A stretch of 64,000 nucleotides of DNA from Ilex aquifolium (lineage: Eukaryota > Streptophyta > Magnoliopsida > Aquifoliales > Aquifoliaceae). Below the pieces are notes generated by a model, which was given only the letters and a program-made list of their open reading frames with translations, searched no databases and was not told the DNA's origin. The stretch is from the NCBI GenBank assembly GCA_951799425.1, contig OX637402.1:1178501-1242500 (forward strand), read 5' to 3'. Positions 22,351-31,677 of the stretch are shown here, one piece after another. The translations under genes were made by a program, and so were the position numbers. The stretch's first letter is position 1; every line of letters begins with the position of its first letter.

Positions 22351-22619
22351 ATGCTTTGCTGGAAACGGCCACTTGCATGCATGCTGAGTCTTCACGTTGG
22401 GTAATTACACTTTGGCCTTCATTCTTTACATTCCCTTGACATTGCTCCCTTGGTCTTGCGTTATTTCAGCATTTGTCCTGCAACTTTGAGATAAAATGTT
22501 ATAACTAGTATTATTCCCGCACAAACCCTAATTCACTCTAAGTACTAATTCTTAGTGCATTTGTTATACTAATTCAAGTTTTTTGATTTTTGAATTTACA
22601 CACAATTTAGGGTTAATCA

Positions 22620-22636
22620 CACCCCCTAACTTAAAC
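22620..22636 (-). other. Polypurine tract of the pol-less element
   Basis: On the minus strand this reads GTTTAAGTTAGGGGGTG, immediately before LTR start TGATTAACCC. It is nearly the same as the tract at 5581-5597. Confidence 0.85.
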
Positions 22637-24339
22637 TTTACTAGTCCCTAGTAAAATAAAAAGAAAATATAATACAAGTGGGGTAAAATCATTTTCGTAG
22701 ATTTTTGTTCGATTGCATTTAGCATATGCAATAAGCCATTAAACCCCTAGGTGATCCCTAGTGGACGAGTTGTGTCTCGTGAAGGTTTCCAGTGAAGCTA
22801 CCTACAAACTTCAGTAATTAGGAATGCATATTCCATATTTTTCACATGCATGCTTAAGATGATATTTCTTCTGTCTTGCTAGAATGCTTCCTTTTTCTGA
22901 TCACCTTGAGAGAATCATATGTTGGGTGTAGTATTATCTATATATTTTTATGAAAACTTGTGTGTGTGTGTAGTGATGTTTTTATTTTCAGAAATCACTT
23001 GAAAAATATTACCCTCTTTCATGGTAGTCTTGATGTCAATCCTTCCCTGGAATACACTCAGTAAGAATAGCACACATGTTATAGTGACTGTTCTTATAAT
23101 CTTACATGTGATTGGAATATTGATAACAAAACAAATTATTTCACATGTAATAGAAAGGAGCGGTTATGTTAAATAAACTGGAAATTGACATAATCTCATG
23201 AAAGAATATTAACACTGTATTAAATATATTGTTAACATTTTCCTTTTTAGATTGCTAGAATGAATGCAAATATATGATTTCTGGAATCAAAAAGGACTTT
23301 ATTAAGGTTGTAACGTGGTCAGGGGTCGGGGTGTAAGAAACGACGTCTATGGGGTTCAAAAGCTACCTTTTGGCACACCTCATAAAACATTTTTCACTTT
23401 CTTGGCGAGTGCATTTTATGCTCCATCTCGCTTTTTGTTGAACGGGTGCGTTTTACGCTCCATCCCGTTCTCAACTCATGCTTTTTTTTTTTTTTTTTTT
23501 GAGTGCATTTTATGCTCCATCTCACTTTTTTGGTATCCTGTTGATTTAAAAGAGGGTGCAAGAAAATTATGTAGCTCAGGTAGGTTTAATATCTTTTTAT
23601 CTGGCTCGGGTCTTTTTCAGGTTTCATGAAAAGAATTTATACTATTTTAGGCTCAAACATGGTTGACTAATGATATAATTTTGTAAAAGAAATGGTTAAG
23701 GCTCAAAATTAATCAAACATGGCCTAAGATCATTTTCCAGAAATCCTATATTTATATTCTTTCTAGATAAATAGTTAAGGGCAATGTACATAATATATTT
23801 CAAGACGTGCTAATCAAAGCAAATATAATGAGATTATTCAAAGAAAAGTTACCGCTGAATCGAAGATTCGTAGTTGAGTAGATGTAGCATTTCTCTCCAA
23901 GAAAGAATGGCTCTAATTCTGCATTTGGTTTTTACATCTCCACTATATATAGAAAGAGTGTAGTATTTTGCATGGTTTTCAAAAATAAAGACATCTGTTT
24001 GTGCTGCTAAGGTTAAGTTCGAATAAAAATATTGAGATAACGTACAGCTAAAATATAAAAGTCTCATGAGATCAGATTGAGAGTATTTTCGCAAGGCATT
24101 AGAATATAATCCTAATCTAACTGTGAATTATATGAAGTATACTTCCTACTTTAGCAATGTATGCTCTCATTTTAAAACATACTGAAAATTAAAACATATT
24201 AGTTCAAACATAAACATATAAGCAAAATTTAACTAAGTTCAAATCACACAAACATAAAAAACATAAAACATAACTTTAAGTTTTAAGTGCAGAAATTGAA
24301 AGTGCATAAAATAAAACGGTGAGTGAAAGAAAGCAAAAG

Positions 24340-24379
<40 letters not shown>

Positions 24380-24392
24380 CAGATCAGTCAGT
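22637..24392 (-). other. 3' non-coding block of the pol-less element
   Basis: No credible coding sequence. It matches the reverse strand of 3767-5580 in several blocks. It includes a T run in the 23480-23500 region and a long poly-T run at about 24342-24375 (poly-A on the coding strand) just after the larger ORF. Confidence 0.65.
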
Positions 24393-25514
24393 TTAAGAGT
24401 TAGAAGATTCTCCTCTGGAATAGTTTTGAAATAACTGCAGCAGCTCATCTTTATATTCATTCATGCGTTGATTGATCTGAATAATGCTGGACTCGACTTC
24501 TAACAAGACCTGTCTATCAGTCCTATCATCCATGGGGATGTATGACTGATCTTCTTGTGGCTGCTGTTCTTGTGGTATGTATTCTTCAGATACCTAACCT
24601 GGTTCTTCAAATGGTTCTTCTTCATGTGATGAAGATATTTCTTGTTGGTTTCCTATTTTTCTTCCATGACTCTTCTTTAACGTAGTTTTATCCACTGGTC
24701 CAAGATGCTCCACTGTTTTCCATGTTGGATTAATGATCACGCCTGCATTCCTGCATATCTGTGAAACTATCATTGCATACGGGAGTGTGAGCTTCCTATT
24801 ATCCACAGCAATTATCATTTGGTCTAAGATTAAATTTGGAAGGTCAATTGTGTGCCCCATTCCCAATGCATATAGGAAATAAGCATGGTCAATAAAGATT
24901 TGATACTTTAGGGCTCGTGGAAGCAAATTGTACACTGTTATCATATTTAGGATGCGATACTTGTTTGTCAGGCTTCCTTGTTTAATGTAACTATTTGGGC
25001 GTCCCCAAATGAATTCTGGATTTCCTGTCAATTCTTTTCCTACTTCAGTCAAACTAGGTAGTTCAGTGTAGGGATATTGTGGTTGGGGTTGTCTTCGCAT
25101 GGGCCGAAAGAATTCTGCTATAGTGTCTGGTGTAACTTGAAAAGTTATTCCCCGAACAAATATACGCAGTAGTCTTTTTCCTTTAATTTCAGCATTACTG
25201 TAGAATTCCCTAACTAAACAGTCATATGCAGGAACAGATAACCTAACATACTGTAGCCATCCTCTTTCATGGAGAATTTGTCTTATGTTTTCAAAATCTT
25301 CATATATTACTACCCTTTCAGAAATAATATTTTTAGTTCGGTAGTTTGTATCATACCAGATTCGTTGTTCCAAATTTTCAAATATCACCTCATCAAAGTT
25401 GTTTCCCGGTTGAGGTGGTTGTGGAGATGTCTCGGATTGCGAAGATTGAGTCTCTTGTGCATATCTTGAAGATCTTCTTGTTTGTGGTCTTCGATCCGTC
25501 TTTTTGACTGCCAT
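24393..25514 (-). CDS. ORF of about 373 aa, plant transposon protein domain, one in-frame TAG
   Basis: ATG at 25512-25514 (MAVKKTDRRPQTRR), stop at 24393-24395. The N-terminus is basic and Ser/Gln/Pro-rich. A conserved globular part follows: RGWLQYVRLSVPAYDCLVRE, FVRGITFQVTP, IWGRPNSYI, and LPRALKYQIFIDHAYFLYAL. It resembles the domain called 'putative plant transposon protein' found in Athila env-like ORFs and related plant ORFs (family recall, not a search). A TAG at 24594-24596 interrupts the frame after GEE-type acidic sequence. Beyond it about 66 more codons read without a stop and include a heptad-like segment (VLLEVESSIIQINQRMNEYK). The TAG is either a CAG-to-TAG mutation or a readthrough site. 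The open frame extends 5' of the ATG to a TTGCAG/GA at about 25594, which could be a splice acceptor. No membrane span is seen, so an envelope role is not supported. Confidence 0.75.
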
Positions 25515-25727
25515 TTTTTTATTGGTTCTTGGTTTGTAATTGCAGGTTGTTTCTTTGATGTTTGACACTGGTACTCTTTTTCCTGTCAATTCCTGCAATT
25601 TACAACATTAAATATAAGTTTATTTTTATTTCTTATTTACGGGTTTCCTATTTACTCTAATAGCTCTTTATATTTATTTACAGCTATACATATATTCCCA
25701 AAAAGCTATACATTTCATTGATCATAT

Positions 25728-26132
25728 CTAGTCTATATCAGAACTATCTAGTTCAGTAACATTAGTGACACGGTTAATTTCAGATCTCACGTATCTGTTT
25801 AGCATCGGGCCGGAATAGGATGGCGTCTCAGGGTAATCCTTGCTCTGCCCATCCCTAATCCACCGTAAACGATCTAACGATCGACCAGAAATTGGTTCCG
25901 CACACTTATTATACTGTCTTAGATGTTCTGTACGACCACATTTTACACAAGCACAGAGACGATTTGCTCTTCGATGTTTAGCATATGTGCTTTTCCCACA
26001 TAGGGGTCGTGCTTGGCTTTCAAAGATTTCGAAATTTCGAACAGCTTTAGCTTTTTGCATGATCAATGTATGTATATCTTTTGGAAAGTGACGTAATAAA
26101 ATTAAACTCAACCAAAATAATTTTTCATCCAT
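25728..26132 (-). CDS. 134-aa Cys/His protein of the Athila-type family
   Basis: ATG at 26130-26132 (MDEKLFWLSL), stop at 25728. It has a Cys/His cluster C-x2-C-x4-H-x6-C at about residues 61-76 and an upstream PLCGKSTYAK with another Cys. These are followed by PISGR, DRLRWI and a C-terminus rich in Asp/Ser (TELDSSDID). It matches the broken copy at 3361-3766 in the pol-bearing element. In that element the gene follows pol; here it is the first ORF after the primer-binding site. The leader just upstream (GTTAAAGAACCAGATAGGG) also matches 3325-3345, so this element looks like a deletion of everything from gag to the end of pol. Function unknown; nucleic-acid binding is possible. Not a standard CCHC zinc knuckle because of the longer last spacer. 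Confidence 0.8.
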   Translation of the reverse strand: MDEKLFWLSLILLRHFPKDIHTLIMQKAKAVRNFEIFESQARPLCGKSTYAKHRRANRLCACVKCGRTEHLRQYNKCAEPISGRSLDRLRWIRDGQSKDYPETPSYSGPMLNRYVRSEINRVTNVTELDSSDID

Positions 26133-26559
26133 TTTTTTTTTTTTTTTAAAATATAAAAATGACTCAAAGAAAAATTATTTAAAATTGACTCCCTATCTGG
26201 TTCTTTAACGTCTGCCAGTCACAAAGACGAACAAAATTTTTAACTTACTATTATTTTAAACTCATAAAGTAAACTCATATGTCTATCTCTCTAATTTAAA
26301 TTAAACCTTAGTCTCATATTTATAATATAAAATTCTAATAATAAAAATAGACACAGAAACTGTACAAAAGACATAAAAACATAAAAGAAATAAAATTTTT
26401 GACTACTATATATAAGAAGTGCATAAAGGATAGGGGTTGAGCTGGCTGGTTTATTGAACCTACTGATGACCGTACAGACATAAACAAATAAAAACAAATT
26501 ATAAACAACTATTTTATTTTTTTATTTTTTTTTTTATTTTCTATTTATATTACCGTAAC

Positions 26560-26577
26560 TCCCCGGCAACGGCGCCA
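26560..26577 (-). other. Primer-binding site for tRNA-Asp
   Basis: On the minus strand this reads TGGCGCCGTTGCCGGGGA, complementary to the 3' end of plant tRNA-Asp (TCCCCGGCAACGGCGCCA as seen on the plus strand). It is six bases from the LTR. tRNA-Asp priming is characteristic of Athila elements. Confidence 0.9.
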
Positions 26578-26583
26578 AAAACT

Positions 26584-28556
26584 TGATTCGCACTTTTTAG
26601 TGTGTCAGAATTATATTATTATATTACACCCAAGTATAAGTGGTCGAATTGTAGTTTTCTTGGTTTTTGAGTCCAAGTATCGATCCCACAGAGAGTTTTA
26701 GTAATTAAAATAAAATAAAATAAATAAAATAAAAATAAAGCAATAAAAAGGTTGTTTGGAGTAGTTTGATGTTTGATTGCTTGTGGTGTGAGCTTAGTCT
26801 AATGACGGTGTTAAAAACTTGATTCTAAAACAACAGGTGGAATAAAGGTGCAGAAATAAAATGCGTAAGTAAAACAGATTAATGACAGAAATATAAAAGA
26901 TATCCTTCAGTTCAAGGATCCCACATGCTTTACATCGGTCTTGTTACGGAATTGCTACCTCACAGCAGTTAACTTCCATTTTACTGGCAAGCTAACCGGC
27001 AGGTCTGATGTATATATATATTATAACACAGCTGCTTCTTAGGCTACACTGGGTATATTTATGTCAAATGATTAACCCAAGCAAACCAGAAGGACAAGCC
27101 ATTCATGAGGAATACTTGAGTTATTCACTTGATCTCATAATTGCAAATACGTATATATATATAATAAACCATAACACAGCTGCTTCTTAGGCTACACCGG
27201 TGGTAATATATAGCACAGTTGCTTCTTAGGCTACACTGGGCTTAGATGTTCCAATTGATTAATTCAAGTAAAATCCGCAGGTGGTACAGACTATCTTCCG
27301 GCGACTTGTCAGGTCAACCGGTGGTAGTTAATCATAATACAGCTGCTTCTTAGGCTACACTGTATTTAGATATATCACCCAGAAAGTGAAGTTACTTGAG
27401 CGGCATACTTGAATTATTCAATAGGTTATCTTGTAATATTTATATATATATATATATATATAGACAGTAGAACTTCCTCAGCGTTCCAGTGTAGGACTAG
27501 CCATACTGAGAGGATCACCGGGGTTATTCCAGCAGGCAATATTATTATATATATAGTAATACCAGGCGTCAGTGGAACTTCCTCAGCATTTCGGTGGAAA
27601 CGCCGGGGTCATTCTAGCTGGCCCGTCTTGTATATACATAATACTACCAGGCGTCAGTGGAACTTCCTCAGCATTCCAGTGGAGGATTAACCATACCGGT
27701 AGGAACGCCGGGGTCATTCTAGCTGGCCCGTCTTGTATATATAATAAACGTATACATAAAACATCAGCAATTCCAAAAACAGATCAATATTATACATGTG
27801 TTCCCCTCGAACCGGAGGATATACGGAACTACTCACGCTCCATTGCTATAGACAAGCAAGGAGAGCTAGCAGTTGTCATTACAGCAAAAAGGAAAGTGCG
27901 GAATTTAAATGTCTTTCGCAGGGAACGATTGAAACACAGCCACTCTTATAATCAGTTAAGATGAAAAAGTGGCGGCAGTTCAACTATTCGAATTGAAAGC
28001 TACACAAAAACTATAAAAGTACAGGACTTAGGACTGAAGTATAACACGGACCGGAGTGTATTTTCTCTTCTCTTTTCTTTCTCTCTTTTTCTCTCTTCAG
28101 AACTTCAGAACTTCAGAATCTCTCTCAGATCTCTCTGTTTCTCTCTTCTTTTCTGCCTCAGTCCGGCCGTAGGAAATGCAGAAGAAGCTGCAGTATTTAT
28201 AGGCAAATGAAGGCAAGTGGGGGAAGAGATGAGGCTGAGTCTGACAAGGGTGACCGTCCGGACGGCAGTCCCACCGTCCGGACGGTGATGCTTTGCTGGA
28301 AACGGCCACTTGCATGCATGCTGAGTCTTCACGTTGGGTAATTACACTTTGGCCTTCATTCTTTACATTCCCTTGACATTGCTCCCTTGGTCTTGCGTTA
28401 TTTCAGCATTTGTCCTGCAACTTTGAGATAAAATGTTATAACTAGTATTATTCCCGCACAAACCCTAATTCACTCTAAGTACTAATTCTTAGTGCATTTG
28501 TTATACTAATTCAAGTTTTTTGATTTTTGAATTTACACACAATTTAGGGTTAATCA
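26584..28556 (-). repeat. 5' LTR of the pol-less Athila-family element (1,973 bp)
   Basis: Nearly identical to 20645-22619. Differences seen are G/A at 21202 against 27141, T/A at about 21760 against 27697, and one TA unit in the AT microsatellite. It carries the same palindrome pair (28254-28287) and TATA box. Confidence 0.95.
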
Positions 28557-29711
28557 ACAACCTTAGTGTTTGATATTGTATAAAAAAATGATGTTTATGG
28601 TGATCTCTTGCTCTTTTTCTTCAATTTTGCTATGGTACAAATTGTGAAATTTGGGGATTTGTGAAGTTATTTGTTAATTGAGGAAATTGTGGATATCGTC
28701 TGTCTTGTTTGGTTGTTTGGAGGAACAAGGGTGAGAGGTTCCTTGTAAGGATGCTTGAGAAATAAGGCTTTGAGGGTGAATTGGGGACTTGTGAAATTGT
28801 TGGTTATGTGAGATATTTATTGGTATTTCATTTCTTACGTGGTTGTACGATACGAACATGGATTACTATGGACCGGGGATCATGTAGTGGGTATACGTCT
28901 TTATATGCCACGCGGGTATGAACTTTTCCTACCACATGGAGTGGGTAGACGCCTTTGTACGCCGTGTGGGTATAAACTTTTCATATCGCTAATGATCACG
29001 GTTTAGTAACGTGGGTTGTATCGGGCACACCGTGTGGGTCATCGTGCATTGTACCATAAATTGTTTTGACAAGAGTTTCGGGAAGTATGGGATTCTGCGA
29101 GAACTTGTTGAAAACGGTTCATGGTAGAATGAATTACCATTGGTATATGGTGTTTATTTATCCATTTCGATTACTATTGCTACTTAAACTTGAGATCTAT
29201 TTAAAATGTCCTGCTTTTCCTTCAAAATGTTATATATGCTATTTGTGAAAATGAGACCAACCGTTTTATATGCTTTCCTAAACCTTGTTTGAGTTTGGGA
29301 AGATTTTGCTACAGAGCTTCGTGCTCATCCCCTACAATTAACATTTTTCAGATTATGCTATAGAGGAGGAGCTTGGCGCTAATGAGCAGGGCCTTGGGGA
29401 AGCCTCATTAGAGGGGTACCTGGATCCCGAGTGGGAAATTTAGATATGTCCTTTTATTTTTGTACTAGACTAGGAACCAATATGTACAAGCATTGTAAAG
29501 TCTAGTTTCTTTTGCTATTCCGCTGTGCTATTTTAATTAATTTTTGAGATGTAAATGCCATGGTTGGGCATATTCTTTTGGATAATGATTTAAATATTTT
29601 ATGGATGATTAATGAATTTTAATTTATTTATGGATGATATTAGTGCTCTCATGATGTGAATGTTTTAGAATGTAATGCCGTCCAGGGTGTGTTTTGGGGC
29701 GTTACAATTGT

Positions 29712-31628
29712 CCCATACCAATGCACCGGCCAAGACAATCCAACCATCATTCTCTATATATATATTTTGGTTCATCCCCGTACCATGTATGTTGATTGTT
29801 TCTCATGAATCTACCCAACGATTATACCTAGTCCACCTATTTACATCATAATCACAAGCACTATAGGAAAGGGCGTCTACCATCCCAATGGCAGTGACGA
29901 GTCCCTTCCTAGGAAAAGTATACAATCCCTTGTTCGAACTCCAGTGAACGATAGTGGTCACATTACCAAATGACAAACCACTACAAGTGTTAGGAAACCA
30001 TCTCACCCCTCACTGGGATAAACTAACCTCTAACACTCTACGGCATCTCTCGATGGCAATCCAAGTCCCTCACAACAACCATACAATGAGGAAACCAAGA
30101 TATTCTCCATTCATAAACAATTTCCAATATATACAAAATCCACAATTCCTCATTTATAATTCAAGAGTCACAAGTGTACCATTCTCAATATACTACAATA
30201 CTAAGGAATTTAAAATATGCAAGAGATCATATCAATAAACCTTCACAACCTTGATATCAAAATTCTAGGGTTTTTCCAAACCAAACATAATTTCTTGGAA
30301 TAATAACAAGGATTAGATTAAAACATGATTTAGTCAACAATAGGCATTTAGAAATCATGAATTCATGTATTTTTCATAACCCAAACATGTATTTAACAAA
30401 ACTAAGATTTTGGGAACTCAAGAACAATGTCTCTTGAACCCAATCATGCATTTTGTTCAAAATCTATGTTTCAATAACAAAGAATCCAAGAACTCATATC
30501 TATTTATCATATACTCTCAAGAATATTGAAAACATACATATATAATACCCTAATCCTCAATGAAAGAGTTTGAGAAGAATCCCCTACCTTGAATCCAAGT
30601 TCCAAACCAAAACCCAAGCTCTAGAGATCTCTTTTCTCCCTTTCCTCCTTTCCTCTATCTTCTCCTAGGGTGCCAAGAGGTTTTGGGGTGAGAGATGTGA
30701 GAAAAATGGAAGAAAAAGGGGCAGAATTCTGAGTTTAAACCCAGCAGTCCCGTTTTTTTACTGTTCATGGCTGATTTGAGTTTTCTCCAAAATTACAGTT
30801 TTGCCACTACACATTCCAAATTGGATCCATATGACTATCCTAAGGTTTTTCGACGTTCCGGATTCATTTTTAATGTTATTTTAACCGAAAAACATTTATT
30901 TTTATGATTTATTTCAAACTAAAATAAATTTACACTCGAAACATTAAAATTACTATCCAAGGAACACCATAGTGCAGATTTTTGGTCAACTTCGGAGAAT
31001 AAACTGATTTGACTCAGGTATTTCTAGTATGTGTGATCTATATGGTTGGAAAGATATACGAGTTAGGGTTCTAACAAAATAACGGTGCGCAATTTGGACT
31101 TTCCAACCAAGAGTTATGATCAAATTGGTGAAAGGTAGTCTGCCGAACTGTTTCGACATCGCTTCGTTATCTGGGTATAACTCTCTCATCCGAGCTCCAA
31201 TTGAGATGATTCAAGATGCTATGGAATGCTAAGAAAGAGCTCTACAACTTTCATGTTTTGATTTTTGAAAGATATTGACTGAATCAAGGTATAAATTGGG
31301 CTTGAAGTTGCAGCCAGTGCACTGTTCACTGTTTCATCCATTTTCCATTTCCAATCCATTCCTAAGCCAACCAAATCCATCCCATACATGTTTAACATGG
31401 TTTCCCACCTAAAAATTGATACCTACAAGTTCTATTACACCCCATTTCATACATCTACAAATCAAAACTAAGTTCCAACTACTATTTACCCTATTTTCAC
31501 AATACGAACATTTTTTTCTTCTACGTTTACAATCTACCTAGTCCATGCATACATCCTTACACATATTACATTTCAATGAAATTATGAATTGCTCGCTATA
31601 TATATCTATAAAAGTGTGGGGGTTTACA
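29712..31628 (-). repeat. Inverted LTR of the chimeric element, second part
   Basis: Continues the LTR interrupted at 19499 and ends GGGGGTTTACA at 31628. 30600-30950 matches the 26-kb element's LTR (for example the block around 18010-18240). From about 30957 it departs from that LTR and instead has a different U3 that matches 39475-39665. Confidence 0.78.
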
Positions 31629-31677
31629 ATCCACCCCCCTTAAAGAAAGTTTCGTCCTCGAAACTTACCTCAAGTAG
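31629..31677 (-). other. Inverted polypurine tract and pol 3' end, fold-back junction
   Basis: ATCCACCCCCCTTAAAG and the following bases are the reverse complement of 34461-34509 (end of pol, GAGGACGAAACTTTC, polypurine tract). At about 31678 this inverted copy joins forward RT sequence, with TGAA/CGAA as a short shared word at the join. Confidence 0.85.

Larger units (their letters stand above)
20645..22619 (-). repeat. 3' LTR of the pol-less Athila-family element (1,975 bp)
   Basis: Ends are TGATT on the left and AATCA on the right (perfect 5-bp inverted ends). On the minus strand, two palindromes, CACCGTCCGGACGGTG (22335-22350) and CCGTCCGGACGG (22317-22328), lie upstream of CTATAAATAC (22256-22265). 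The middle part carries several repeats of a CTGCTTCTTAGGCTACAC motif. Confidence 0.95.
20645..28556 (-). mobile_element. Young Athila-family element without gag or pol, with two own ORFs
   Basis: Length 7,912 bp, flanked by perfect TSDs ACAAC (20640-20644, 28557-28561). LTRs are 20645-22619 and 26584-28556. A tRNA-Asp primer-binding site (26560-26577) and a polypurine tract (22620-22636) show minus-strand orientation. The LTRs differ by two substitutions and one TA unit over about 1,973 bp, so insertion is recent. The 3.96-kb internal region encodes no gag, protease, RT or integrase. It carries a 134-aa Cys/His protein and a 374-codon ORF, then about 1.8 kb of non-coding DNA related to 3767-5580. 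It presumably depends on enzymes of an autonomous relative such as the element at 1-7151. Confidence 0.92.
19500..29706 (+). repeat. Solo Tekay-type LTR (2.29 kb net), split by a nested element
   Basis: Starts TGTAACACCCC and ends GGGGCGTTACA, with its own TSD ATTGT on both sides (19495-19499, 29707-29711). Without the inserted element it is about 2,290 bp and aligns throughout with the LTR at 34510-36835. No internal retrotransposon region accompanies it, so it is a solo LTR left by LTR-LTR recombination. GTACCGGTAC (20000-20009, 20013-20022) and GGTACCGGTACC (20043-20054) form a palindrome array upstream of GGGTTTTAAAACCC (20098-20111). Confidence 0.85.

Noticed and set aside
24393-25514. 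True envelope gene
   Set aside because: No signal peptide, membrane span or Cys-rich ectodomain is visible. Position alone does not make it an envelope.
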